DNA of 64,000 nucleotides, from NCBI RefSeq assembly GCF_030287445.1, contig NZ_JASVWB010000002.1, positions 1,860,001 through 1,924,000 of the forward strand, read 5' to 3'. The notes under the pieces were generated by a model. The model was not told where the DNA came from, searched no databases, and saw only the letters and a program-made list of their open reading frames with translations. This DNA comes from Streptomyces sp. ALI-76-A. Its GTDB lineage: Bacteria > Actinomycetota > Actinomycetes > Streptomycetales > Streptomycetaceae. The translations under genes were made by a program, and so were the position numbers. Positions 51,814-60,315 of the stretch are shown piece after piece. Within the stretch, counting starts at the first letter, position 1, and each line of letters opens with the position of its first letter.

Positions 51814-53409
51814 GTGGCCCGGCGCCCCCTTCCCCGCATCCTGAGCACAGGCAGCGCGCAGATCGCCCGGAGCCGGGAGCTGGCCCGGACGGCGGCCGAC
51901 AGCGCCACCGACGTCCTCCACCCGCTGATCACCATCACCCGCGGACTGCACCGGCTGGCCTCGGCCGGGCGGCGCAAGTGGGCCGACACCCCCAAGGACA
52001 AGCGCGGACCGCTGCTGTTCCTGGTGGCGTCGGTGATCCTGGTCGTGGCACTCGCCCCGTACGGCCCGCTGCTCGCCGTCATCACCCTGATGGCGGCAGC
52101 GGCCTGGCAGGGCCGGGACCGCCCACCGGCGGAGCCCGAGGGCCCGGACGAGTCGCAGACCCAGCGGCTCCGGTCGCTGTACGAGGCCCTGGTCCCCTAC
52201 TTCTCCACCCCCGAGGACCCGGATCCGCTGTACGCGCACGGCGGCGAGTGGGACAAGGTCTTCCCCGCGTACGAGTTCGACGAGACGGGCCGTACGACCC
52301 ACCTCGTCATCCGCTACCCGGCGTACTTCACCGACGGCGAGACCGAGTCCCGCGCCCGGATCGAGCAGTTGCTGCACGCCAAGTCGGGCCGCGGCCGCGA
52401 GTACCACTTCGCCTGGGACGAGGAGGCCAACCAGCTCACGGTCACCGTGCTGCCGCCGCTGCCCACCGACATCGCCGCCCAGCGCTTCGTCACCGCCCCC
52501 GGCGAGACGGTGCTCGGTTTCACCGACCACTCCGAGATCCAGCGCACGCTCCCGCTCACCCACGGTGTGGAGCGGCGTGACGTGCCCCCGGTCGTCTGGC
52601 GCACCGGCATCCGCTCCACCGAGCCTCATCTTCTGGTCATGGGCCAGCCGGGCAGCGGCACCTCCACCCTGCTCCGCTCGATCGCCCTCCAGGCCCTGCG
52701 CCACGGCGACGTGGTGATCGTCGACGGCGGCGGCACCGGCGAGTACGCCTGCCTCACCGGCCGGGACGGCGTCCTCGCGGTGGAGTGCGGGCTGACCGGG
52801 GCGGTGGCCAGCCTGGAGTGGGTCGCGACGGAGGCGGAGCGGCGGCTGATCGCCGCCAACCACGCCCGCCAGGCGGGTGATCCGCCGCCCGACGACACCA
52901 GGCGCCCTCTGTGGATCCTCCTGGACCGCCCGAGCGCGTTCACGCACATCGCCGCCTCCGACGGCCGCCCGGACCCGCAGTCCCTCCTCCAGGTCCCGCT
53001 CCGGCACGGCCGGGCGGCGAACATCACGGTGGTCGTGGCCGACCAGTTCGACGGCGCGGACACCCTGAGCGAGGCCGTACGCCAGCACACCCGGGCGCGC
53101 GTGGTCCTCGGCCCGGCCACGAACCAGCAACTGGAGGCCGTCCTGGGCGCCCGCCCGCAGACGACGCCCGTCGCGCAGGTCCCGCCCGGCCGCGGTTACG
53201 CCCGGCTGGGCACCGGCCCGGTCCACCGCCTCCAGGTCCCGGCGACCCCGGATCCGTACGACGACGCCACGAGCGACGCGGACCGTCAGGCGGTCCTGGC
53301 ACTCCTGCCGGCGCGGACCACACCCGCGGACGGGGAGACCCTGCCGGACGGCGGGGAGAACCTCCCGGAGGCGGTGCCCGCGGAACCGATGGCGGCGGAG
53401 ACCTCGTAG
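51814..53409 (+). CDS. FtsK/EccC-like P-loop protein with degenerate Walker motifs
   Basis: Protein of 531 residues. Two membrane helices lie at about 68-100 (LLFLVASVILVVALAPYGPLLAVITLMAAAAW). The soluble remainder has the FtsK/EccC layout, but the P-loop reads GQPGSGTST (277-285), with Thr283 in place of the essential Lys. The Walker B strand reads LWILLDRPS (D371-R372) without the acidic catalytic partner. Later segments (VPLRHGRAANITVVVADQF, HTRARVVLGPATNQQLEAVLG, PGRGYARLGTGPVHRLQVP) match the end of FtsK/EccC domains. It is likely a nucleotide-binding or structural pseudo-ATPase. GTG 51814 has aggag upstream. Confidence 0.75.
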   Translation: MARRPLPRILSTGSAQIARSRELARTAADSATDVLHPLITITRGLHRLASAGRRKWADTPKDKRGPLLFLVASVILVVALAPYGPLLAVITLMAAAAWQGRDRPPAEPEGPDESQTQRLRSLYEALVPYFSTPEDPDPLYAHGGEWDKVFPAYEFDETGRTTHLVIRYPAYFTDGETESRARIEQLLHAKSGRGREYHFAWDEEANQLTVTVLPPLPTDIAAQRFVTAPGETVLGFTDHSEIQRTLPLTHGVERRDVPPVVWRTGIRSTEPHLLVMGQPGSGTSTLLRSIALQALRHGDVVIVDGGGTGEYACLTGRDGVLAVECGLTGAVASLEWVATEAERRLIAANHARQAGDPPPDDTRRPLWILLDRPSAFTHIAASDGRPDPQSLLQVPLRHGRAANITVVVADQFDGADTLSEAVRQHTRARVVLGPATNQQLEAVLGARPQTTPVAQVPPGRGYARLGTGPVHRLQVPATPDPYDDATSDADRQAVLALLPARTTPADGETLPDGGENLPEAVPAEPMAAETS

Positions 53410-53678
53410 CCGCCGCGGAAAGGGGGGGCGGCCGGCCCACACGGCCACCGTCAGCCCGACGGCACAGGCCTTGCGGCCACGTGGCCGCCCCCTCAGGCCA
53501 CCGGAGGCACAGACCCGGTAGCCCCCCAGGCCGTCGGGGATCTGTGGCCGCCCCTCAGGCCGCCGACGGCGGACGACCCGCCGCCTGCCCGCTCCCGCCT
53601 CCCGATCCCTCTCCCGTCCCACGGAGAACAGCGCCCCCACAGCCGGGCCCGCGGCCCCACTCGTCCCCGCCGTCCCGT

Positions 53679-55178
53679 TCACGCCACGAACGTGCGAGGT
53701 GACTCCCCGCCCGTGGAACCCCCGCTCTCCACCAGCCGCGCCGCCGCCGCCAGCCGCAGTGCCGCCTCCTCCGCCACCGCGCCCCCCACGGTGAACGGCA
53801 GCCGCACGTACCCCTCGAACGCCCCGTCCACGCCGAAGCGCGGCCCGGACGGCACCCGTACGCCCACCCGCTCGCCCACCTCGGCGAGCCGCGAGCCCGA
53901 CAGGCCACCGGCCCGCACCCACAGGGTCAGGCCGCCCTTCGGCACCTCGAACTCCCAGGCCGGCAGCTCCCTGCGGACCGCCGCCACCAGCGCGTCCCGG
54001 TTCCCCCGGGCCTGCTCGCGCCGCACATCGACCGCCTTCTCCCAGCCGCCCGTGCTGAACAGCCAGTTCACCGCCAGTTGCTCCAGCACCGGTGTGCCCA
54101 GGTCGGCGTACGCCCGCGCGGCGACCAGGCTGCGGATGACGTCCGGCGCGGCCCGCACCCACCCGATCCGCATCCCCGCCCAGAACGCCTTGCTGGCGGA
54201 CCCGACGGTGATCACCGTGGACCCGGCCGGGTCGAAGGCGCAGACGGGCCGCGGCATCTCCACGTCCGCGTCCAGCCACAGCTCGCTCATCGTCTCGTCG
54301 GCGACCAGCACCGTCCCCGCCGACCGGGCCGCCTCCACCAACTGACGCCGCTGGTCCTCGCCGGCGAGCGCACCGGTGGGGTTGTGGAAGTCGGCGACCA
54401 CGTACGCCAGCCGGGGCGCGGCGTCCCGCAGCACCTGGCGCCAGCGGTCCGGGTCCCACCCGGTCAGGCCCTCGGCCATGGCGACGGGCACCAGCCGGGC
54501 GCCCGCCTCCCGCATCAGCTGGAGGATGTTGGCATAGGACGGCGACTCCACGGCGATGCGTTCACCGCGCCCCGCGAACAGATGGCAGATCGCGTCGATG
54601 GCGCCCATCGCACCGGTCGTCACCATGATCTGCTCGGGCATCGTCGGGATTCCGCGCCCGGTGTAGCGTTCCGCGATCATCGCGCGCAGCGCGGGCAGCC
54701 CGGCCGGATAGTCGCCGTGCGTGTGGGCGTACGGCGGCAGCTCCTCCAGAGCGCCCTGTACGGCGCGGGTCAGCCACGGCTCGGGGGCAGGGAGCGCCGC
54801 GCAGCCCAGGTCGATCATCGAGCCGAGGGCCTCGGGCGGCAGGGGTTCCAGGCCCCGGGCGGGCAGGGGGTTGCCCGCGGGCACCGCCGTCCAGCTGCCG
54901 GCCCCACGCCGGGACTCCAGGAAGCCCTCCGTGCGCAGCGCCTCGTAGGCGGAGGCCACCGTCGTGCGGCTCACGGACAGGGCCAGCGCCAGTTCGCGCT
55001 CGGCGGGCAGCCGGGCGGCGACCGGCACGCGCCCTTCGAGGACCAGCAGACGGATGCCGTCGGCGAGTGCCCGGTAGGCCGGCGGACGACGGGTGCCGGG
55101 GCCGGCCGGACGGTCCTGCTGGGAGGTCAGCAACCGGGCCAGCTGTACCGCGCCCATCGCCGAAGTCCACTGAGCCAT
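53679..55178 (-). CDS. MocR-type regulator (GntR domain fused to aminotransferase), YczR-like
   Basis: PLP-dependent MocR regulator of 499 residues. The winged helix spans residues about 35-100 (YRALADGIRLLVLEGRVPVAARLPAERELALALSVSRTTVASAYEALRTEGFLESRRGAGSW). The fold-type I aminotransferase domain carries DFHNPTG, ADETMSELWL and the PLP lysine in VGSASKAFWAGMRIGWV. It is divergent from a YczE-type membrane protein gene, the standard yczR-yczE pair, and probably controls it. ATG 55178 is the start. Confidence 0.9.
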   Translation of the reverse strand: MAQWTSAMGAVQLARLLTSQQDRPAGPGTRRPPAYRALADGIRLLVLEGRVPVAARLPAERELALALSVSRTTVASAYEALRTEGFLESRRGAGSWTAVPAGNPLPARGLEPLPPEALGSMIDLGCAALPAPEPWLTRAVQGALEELPPYAHTHGDYPAGLPALRAMIAERYTGRGIPTMPEQIMVTTGAMGAIDAICHLFAGRGERIAVESPSYANILQLMREAGARLVPVAMAEGLTGWDPDRWRQVLRDAAPRLAYVVADFHNPTGALAGEDQRRQLVEAARSAGTVLVADETMSELWLDADVEMPRPVCAFDPAGSTVITVGSASKAFWAGMRIGWVRAAPDVIRSLVAARAYADLGTPVLEQLAVNWLFSTGGWEKAVDVRREQARGNRDALVAAVRRELPAWEFEVPKGGLTLWVRAGGLSGSRLAEVGERVGVRVPSGPRFGVDGAFEGYVRLPFTVGGAVAEEAALRLAAAARLVESGGSTGGESPRTFVA

Positions 55179-55213
55179 GGAAACCAGTCCACCTTCCCCG
55201 AATTGGCCATGGA

Positions 55214-55250
55214 TGACACTTCCACTCAAGCCTCAGGGTGTCATGTGTCA
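55214..55250. promoter_or_regulatory. Candidate MocR operator repeats
   Basis: TGACAC at 55214-55219 is complementary to GTGTCA at 55238-55243, and a second GTGTCA follows at 55245-55250. MocR proteins often bind paired direct or inverted words in the divergent gap. Binding by the neighbouring MocR protein is inferred. Confidence 0.45.
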
Positions 55251-55276
55251 GGCCACTACCACCACAGGGGGAGCCC

Positions 55277-55936
55277 TTGTCCACGAACAGCCCGGGCCGC
55301 GTCGGGCGACGGTCGACCCAGCTGTACGCCGGTCTCGCGCTGTACGGGGCCAGTTCGGCGCTGCTCGTCGAGGCGGGCCTGGGGCTGGAGCCCTGGAACG
55401 TGCTCCACCAGGGCCTGGCCGAGCTCACCGGCCTGACGATCGGCGTCGTGTCGATCATCGTCGGCGCGGCGGTCCTGCTCCTGTGGATCCCGCTGCGCCA
55501 GCGCCCGGGACTGGGCACGGTCTCCAACGTCTTCGTGGTCGGCATCGCCATGGACGCCACGCTGGCCCTGCTCCCGCAGGCGCACACCCTGGCGGTACGG
55601 ATCCCGCTGCTGCTCGGCGGCATCCTGCTCAACGGAGCGGCCACCGGCCTCTACATCGCCGCCCGCTTCGGACCGGGCCCGCGGGACGGCCTGATGACGG
55701 GTCTGCACCGGCGCACCGGCCGCTCGATCCGCCTGATGCGCACGGCCGTCGAGGTGGCGGTCGTGGTGACCGGGTTCCTGCTGGGCGGCACCCTCGGGGT
55801 GGGCACCCTGCTGTACGCGGTGTCGATCGGCCCGCTCGCCCAGTTCTTCCTGCGTGTGTTCGCCGTCCCGCCGGCATCCGGCGGCAGCACGGTCGTTGCC
55901 ACCGGGCCACCGCACGGGGCGATACTGCGACCGTGA
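55277..55936 (+). CDS. YczE-family membrane protein
   Basis: Integral membrane protein of 219 residues with five to six hydrophobic spans. The YczE signature EAGLGLEPWNVLHQGLAELTGLTIGVVSIIVGAAVLLLWIPLRQRPGLGTVSNVFVVGIAMD and the GPGPRDGLMTGLHRRTG loop are plain. The function of the family is not established; it pairs with MocR regulators. TTG 55277 has gggggag 5 nt upstream and is taken as start; GTG 55238 would add 13 residues. Its stop overlaps the next gene's start as GTGA. Confidence 0.85.
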   Translation: MSTNSPGRVGRRSTQLYAGLALYGASSALLVEAGLGLEPWNVLHQGLAELTGLTIGVVSIIVGAAVLLLWIPLRQRPGLGTVSNVFVVGIAMDATLALLPQAHTLAVRIPLLLGGILLNGAATGLYIAARFGPGPRDGLMTGLHRRTGRSIRLMRTAVEVAVVVTGFLLGGTLGVGTLLYAVSIGPLAQFFLRVFAVPPASGGSTVVATGPPHGAILRP

Positions 55937-56700
55937 CCCCCCGGATGGACCACCCCTACCTCGACCATCCCGGCCCGCTCGCCTTCGCCCACCGCGGCGG
56001 AGCCGCGGACGGCCTGGAGAACACCACCCCGCAGTTCCGGCGCGCGGTCGAGGCGGGCTACCGCTACCTGGAGACCGACGTCCACGTCACCGCTGACGGC
56101 CGGCTCGTCGCGTTCCACGACGCGACCCTGGACCTGATGACGGACGGAGCGGGCCGGATCGCGGACCTGCCGTGGCAGGACGTACGGCACGCGCGCGTGG
56201 CGGGCAAGGAGCCGATCCCCCTCTTCGAGGAGCTCCTGGAGACCTTCCCCGAGGCCCGCTGGAACGTGGACGTCAAGGCCGAACCGGCCCTGCTCCCCTT
56301 CCTCGACCTGATCGAGCGCACCCACGCCTGGGACCGCGTCTGCCTCGGCTCCTTCGCGGAAGCGCGGGTGGCGCGGGCCCAGCGGCTGGCCGGGCCGCGC
56401 CTGGCGACGTCGTACGGCAGCCGGGGAGTGCTCGGCCTGCGGCTGCGGTCCTGGGGCCTGCCGGCCGCCGTACGCCGGTCCGCGGTCGCCGCGCAGGTGC
56501 CTCAGGCGCAGTCGGGCATCCCGGTCGTGGACCACCGCTTCCTGCGCACCGCCCACGCGTTCGGACTACAGGTGCACGTGTGGACGGTGAACGACCCGGA
56601 GCACATGCACCGGCTCCTGGACCTGGGCGTGGATGGCATCATGACCGATCACATCGACACACTGCGCAAGGTCATGGAGGACCGCGGCGTCTGGGTCTGA
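55933..56700 (+). CDS. Glycerophosphodiester phosphodiesterase (GDPD)
   Basis: Cytosolic GDPD-family hydrolase of 255 residues that splits glycerophosphodiesters to glycerol 3-phosphate and an alcohol. The catalytic and metal motifs are in order: FAHRGGAADGLENTTPQFRRAVEAGYRYLETDVHVTADGRLVAFHD (His-Arg, Glu, E-x-D, His), VDVKAE, and the C-terminal VHVWTVNDPEHMHRLLDLGVDGIMTDHID. There is no signal peptide. GTG 55933 overlaps the YczE stop; ATG 55945 is an alternative in frame. Confidence 0.9.
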   Translation: MTPRMDHPYLDHPGPLAFAHRGGAADGLENTTPQFRRAVEAGYRYLETDVHVTADGRLVAFHDATLDLMTDGAGRIADLPWQDVRHARVAGKEPIPLFEELLETFPEARWNVDVKAEPALLPFLDLIERTHAWDRVCLGSFAEARVARAQRLAGPRLATSYGSRGVLGLRLRSWGLPAAVRRSAVAAQVPQAQSGIPVVDHRFLRTAHAFGLQVHVWTVNDPEHMHRLLDLGVDGIMTDHIDTLRKVMEDRGVWV

Positions 56701-56759
56701 CCCTCATCCGCCGCCCGCCGCCCTCGCGCCGGCACCTTCTCGGGAAGCGAGGGGCACGG

Positions 56760-58115
56760 GTGGGCACCGACACCGTGCGGACGGCAGCGGCCGACGAGGC
56801 CGGCGCCCGGCGGCGCGAACAGCGCGGCTGGTACGTCTACGACTGGGCCTGCTCCGTCTACTCGACGAGCGTGCTCACCGTGTTCCTGGGCCCCTACCTG
56901 ACGTCGGTGGCCGAGTCGGCGGCGGACGCGGACGGGTTCGTGCACCCCCTGGGGATCCCGGTGCGCGCGGGGTCGTTCTTCGCGTACTCGGTGTCCCTGT
57001 CGGTGATCGTGGCCGTGGTCGTGATGCCGCTGGTGGGTGCCGCCGCCGACCGCACGGGCCGCAAGAAGCCGCTGCTGGCGGCCGCCGCCTACACCGGGGC
57101 CACGGCGACGACCGCCATGTTCTTCCTCGGCGGCGACCGCTATCTGCTCGGCGGCCTCCTGCTGATCGTCGCGAACGCGGCGCAGTCCGTGGCGATGATG
57201 CTCTACAACTCCTATCTGCCGCAGATCGCCCCGCCCGAGGAGCGCGACGCGGTCTCCTCGCGGGGCTGGGCCTTCGGGTACGCGGCGGGTTCGCTGGTCC
57301 TGGTGGTCAACCTCGTCCTCTACACCGGCCACGACTCCTTCGGCCTCTCGGAGAGCGCGGCGGTCCGCGTCTGCCTGGCGTCCGCCGGCCTGTGGTGGGG
57401 CGCCTTCGCCCTCGTCCCGCTGCGCCGGCTGCGCGACCGCCGCTCCGGGGCGAAGGCCACGACCGGGGCCACGGCCACCGGCTTCCGGCAGCTCGCGGCG
57501 ACGGTCCGCGACATGCGCCGTCACCCGCTGACGCTGGCCTTCCTGCTGGCGTACCTCGTCTACAACGACGGCATCCAGACCGTGATCTCCCAGGCGTCGG
57601 TCTACGGCTCCGAGGAACTCGGCCTCGGACAGTCGACGCTCATCGTGGCGGTGCTGCTGGTCCAGCTGCTCGCGGTGGCCGGAGCGCTGACCATGGGCCG
57701 GCTGGCCCGGTCCTACGGAGCCAAGCGCACGATCCTGGGGTCCCTGGCCGCGTGGACGGTGATCCTGGGCGCCGGGTACTTCCTGCCCGCCGGCGCACCT
57801 GGCTGGTTCTTCGTGCTGGCCGCCGGGATCGGGCTCGTCCTCGGCGGCAGCCAGGCCCTGTCCCGTTCCCTGTTCTCGCATCTCGTCCCGCCCGGCAAGG
57901 AGGCCGAGTACTTCTCGGCGTACGAGATGAGCGACCGGGGTATGAGCTGGCTCGGCCCTCTGCTGTTCGGGATCACCTACCAGATGACGGGAAGCTACCG
58001 GGACGCGATCATCTCGCTGGTGGCCTTCTTCGTCATCGGATTCGTGCTGCTCGCGCGGGTTCCGGTGCGGCGGGCGATCGGCGACGCGGGCAACCCGATT
58101 CCGGAGAGGATTTAG
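56760..58115 (+). CDS. MFS transporter, UMF1/Atg22-like
   Basis: Membrane transporter of 451 residues with 12 spans. The N-terminal RREQRGWYVYDWACSVYSTSVLTVFLGPYLTSVA is diagnostic for the Atg22/UMF1 group. GAAADRTGRKKPLL is the motif A loop after TM2, and GSQALSRSLFSHLVPPGKEAEYFSAYEMSDRGMSWLGPLLFG is the group's conserved C-terminal loop. The yeast relative exports amino acids from the vacuole; the bacterial substrate is not known. GTG 56760 has gagg 8 nt upstream. It follows the GDPD gene with a 59-bp gap. Confidence 0.87.
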   Translation: MGTDTVRTAAADEAGARRREQRGWYVYDWACSVYSTSVLTVFLGPYLTSVAESAADADGFVHPLGIPVRAGSFFAYSVSLSVIVAVVVMPLVGAAADRTGRKKPLLAAAAYTGATATTAMFFLGGDRYLLGGLLLIVANAAQSVAMMLYNSYLPQIAPPEERDAVSSRGWAFGYAAGSLVLVVNLVLYTGHDSFGLSESAAVRVCLASAGLWWGAFALVPLRRLRDRRSGAKATTGATATGFRQLAATVRDMRRHPLTLAFLLAYLVYNDGIQTVISQASVYGSEELGLGQSTLIVAVLLVQLLAVAGALTMGRLARSYGAKRTILGSLAAWTVILGAGYFLPAGAPGWFFVLAAGIGLVLGGSQALSRSLFSHLVPPGKEAEYFSAYEMSDRGMSWLGPLLFGITYQMTGSYRDAIISLVAFFVIGFVLLARVPVRRAIGDAGNPIPERI

Positions 58116-58294
58116 CGTTCAACCCGAAAGCGCTGTAGTGTACGCGTTTGGCCTGCCAGGCGTACCGTTACTGCGCGTCAAAGATGCCGAAACGCTGTGC
58201 CACATCTGTTAGCAGATGCGGCAAACCGGGCACTGGTGGGTACGACAAGGGCGGCTACGACGGCGACGCTTGACCCGGAACCGGACCCGGAACG

Positions 58295-58320
58295 GGAATC
58301 TTTACCGCCGACCGGACGTT
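58295..58320 (+). promoter_or_regulatory. SigR-type promoter of rbpA
   Basis: GGAAT at 58295-58299 and GTT at 58318-58320 are separated by 18 bp, the SigR (thiol-oxidative-stress sigma) consensus. It lies 61 bp before the rbpA start. rbpA is a known SigR target in S. coelicolor, so the match is expected. Confidence 0.8.
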
Positions 58321-58381
58321 GACCGGATGACGACGACAGCGACACCTGTCCTGTGGGCGACAAGCCCGGGAGGCACGATTC

Positions 58382-58756
58382 ATGAGTGAGCGAGCTCTTC
58401 GCGGCACGCGCCTCGTGGTGACCAGCTACGAGACGGACCGCGGCATCGACCTGGCCCCGCGCCAGGCCGTGGAGTACGCATGCGAGAAGGGCCATCGTTT
58501 TGAGATGCCCTTCTCGGTCGAGGCGGAGATCCCGCCGGAGTGGGAGTGCAAGGTCTGCGGGGCCCAGGCACTCCTCGTGGACGGCGACGGCCCTGAAGAG
58601 AAGAAGGCCAAGCCCGCGCGTACGCACTGGGACATGCTGATGGAACGGCGCACCCGCGAGGAACTCGAAGAGGTCCTCGAGGAGCGCCTGGCCGTTCTGC
58701 GCTCCGGCGCGATGAACATCGCTGTTCATCCGAGGGACAGCCGTAAGTCGGCGTAA
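58382..58756 (+). CDS. rbpA: RNA polymerase-binding protein RbpA
   Basis: Actinobacterial RNA polymerase-binding protein of 124 residues that stabilises sigma-A-type holoenzyme and promoter opening. The sequence MSERALRGTRLVVTSYETDRGIDLAPRQAVEYACEKGHRFEMPF with the zinc-binding-like core (YACEKGHRF...WECKVCGAQ) and the C-terminal sigma-interacting region THWDMLMERRTREELEEVLEERLAVLR are characteristic. ATG 58382 is the start. A SigR-type promoter lies upstream and a long perfect palindrome downstream. Confidence 0.97.
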   Translation: MSERALRGTRLVVTSYETDRGIDLAPRQAVEYACEKGHRFEMPFSVEAEIPPEWECKVCGAQALLVDGDGPEEKKAKPARTHWDMLMERRTREELEEVLEERLAVLRSGAMNIAVHPRDSRKSA

Positions 58757-58795
58757 TCCCGGCATGGCTTGAGCGGGAACACGACACACACAAGT

Positions 58796-58840
58796 AACCG
58801 CGGGCGCCGTACGTGAACTTCACGTACGGCGCCCGCGGTT
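58796..58840. terminator. 45-bp perfect palindrome, bidirectional terminator rbpA/fxsA
   Basis: Two 22-bp arms (58796-58817 and 58819-58840) are exactly complementary around a single central base. It sits between the convergent stops of rbpA and fxsA, 40 bp from each. It is the longest perfect inverted repeat I found in the window. Confidence 0.9.
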
Positions 58841-58879
58841 GCGTGTCCGGGCCCGGCCGAGCGGTGGCCGCCGGGAGCC

Positions 58880-59443
58880 TCAGCCCACAAGAGGCGGGCG
58901 CGGACCCCGCGGGGCGTCTTCCGGCTCGTCCTTGATGACCTGCCCCTGGACCACCTTGCCGTCGGGCTGGTGCATACGCGCCTGCTGGAAGGCGTCCCCC
59001 AGGGAGCCCGGGACGGCCTCGCGCAGCTTGCGCTCGACGGTGCGCTCCGCGTAGCGGCTGAGCGCCTTCTGGACCGGCGGGACCAGCAGGATCAGGCCCA
59101 CCGCGTCCGAGATCAGGCCGGGGATCATCAGGAGCAGCCCGCCCAGCATCATCAGGCCGTTGCCCCCGCCGTTCGACGAGTCCGACGGGGCCCCGCCGCG
59201 CTGGAGTGCCTCGTTCAGGTTCTGGAAGGCGCGCCGGCCCGCCCGCTTGATGACCACGGAGCCGAGCACGAGACCGGCGACGAGCAGCAGGAACACGGTG
59301 AAGCCACCGGCGGCGCCGGCCACCACGGTCAGCAGCCAGATCTCCAGCACGAGCCAGGCGGCCACGCCCAGCGGCAGGAACGTACGCAGCCGGGAGCGCC
59401 GGGGCCGGGCGGGGTATGCGGGAGTCGGAGCGCCAGTCGTCAT
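58880..59443 (-). CDS. fxsA: FxsA family membrane protein
   Basis: Small cytoplasmic-membrane protein of 187 residues. The FxsA domain (PLGVAAWLVLEIWLLTVVAGAAGGFTVFLLLVAGLVLGSVVIKRAGRRAFQNL... then GLMMLGGLLLMIPGLISDAVGLILLVPPVQ) has three to four hydrophobic helices, with the conserved MIPGLISD turn. In E. coli FxsA overproduction relieves F-plasmid exclusion of phage T7; the normal role is unclear. The C-terminal 45 residues are hydrophilic. ATG 59443. Confidence 0.92.
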   Translation of the reverse strand: MTTGAPTPAYPARPRRSRLRTFLPLGVAAWLVLEIWLLTVVAGAAGGFTVFLLLVAGLVLGSVVIKRAGRRAFQNLNEALQRGGAPSDSSNGGGNGLMMLGGLLLMIPGLISDAVGLILLVPPVQKALSRYAERTVERKLREAVPGSLGDAFQQARMHQPDGKVVQGQVIKDEPEDAPRGPRPPLVG

Positions 59444-59514
59444 GCGTCCAGTGTGCCTGGACCCGGCTCAGCACGGCATAAGGGGGCGATCAACTGCGGC
59501 TGTGAAACGTACGG

Positions 59515-60315
59515 CTACGGCTGTGGCGGCCTGCCGCGGCCCACGATCTTGCCGACCCGCTCCCCCACACCCCAGGTCGTGACCCGCCACAGGGCCTCCA
59601 CCAGGATGTCGCGACTCATCTTGGAGTCGCCCAGTTCGCGCTCGACGAAGGTGATGGGCACCTCGACGACGTGGTAGCCCGCCCTGACCGCGCGGCGGGC
59701 GAGGTCGACCTGGAAGCAGTAGCCCTGGGAGGCGACGTCTTCCAGACCGAGGCCCTCCAGGGTCTCCCGGCGGAACGCGCGGTAGCCGCCGGTGATGTCA
59801 CGCAGCGGCAGGTCCAGGGCGAGGCGGGAGTAGAGGCTGCCGCCGCGGGAGATGACCTCGCGGGACCTGGGCCAGTTCACGACCCGGCCGCCGGGCACCC
59901 AGCGGGAGCCGAGGACCAGGTCGGCGCCCTTGAGCGCGGTCAGCAGGCGGGGCAGTTCCTCGGGCTGGTGGGAGCCGTCGGCGTCCATCTCGATCAGGAC
60001 GCCGTACCCCTTCTCCAGGCCCCAGCGGAAACCCGCGAGGTAGGCGGCCCCGAGGCCCTCCTTGCCCTTGCGGTGCAGGACCTGGACGTGGTCGTCGCCG
60101 ACGGCGAGTTCGTCGGCGAGCTTGCCCGTGCCGTCCGGGCTGTTGTCGTCGGCGACGAGCACGTGCGCCTCGGGGACGGCCTTGCGCACCCGGCCGACGA
60201 TCGCCTTGATGTTCTCCGCCTCGTTGTAGGTCGGGATGATCACCAACGCCGTGCCGAGCGGACCGAACTGTCTCCCCCGGTCCTGTGCCGCGCGGGTTGC
60301 GTCGCCGTCGTTCAC
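59515..60315 (-). CDS. ppm1: Polyprenol monophosphomannose synthase
   Basis: GT2 glycosyltransferase of 266 residues that transfers mannose from GDP-mannose to polyprenyl phosphate, the donor for protein O-mannosylation. The N-terminal ALVIIPTYNEAENIKAIVGRV, the metal-binding ADDNSPDGTGKLAD and EMDADGSHQPEELPRLL (DAD), and GSRWVPGG, DITGGYRAFRR, QVDLARRA and PITFVERELGDSKMS motifs are the DPM1 set. It lacks the N-acyltransferase (Lnt) half that mycobacterial Ppm1 may carry. GTG 60315 is the start. Confidence 0.93.
   Translation of the reverse strand: MNDGDATRAAQDRGRQFGPLGTALVIIPTYNEAENIKAIVGRVRKAVPEAHVLVADDNSPDGTGKLADELAVGDDHVQVLHRKGKEGLGAAYLAGFRWGLEKGYGVLIEMDADGSHQPEELPRLLTALKGADLVLGSRWVPGGRVVNWPRSREVISRGGSLYSRLALDLPLRDITGGYRAFRRETLEGLGLEDVASQGYCFQVDLARRAVRAGYHVVEVPITFVERELGDSKMSRDILVEALWRVTTWGVGERVGKIVGRGRPPQP

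Noticed and set aside
51533..53409. Integrated conjugative plasmid (Spd/TraB-like pair)
   Set aside because: No integrase, replication gene, att site or kil/kor genes nearby, and the FtsK-like P-loop is degenerate.
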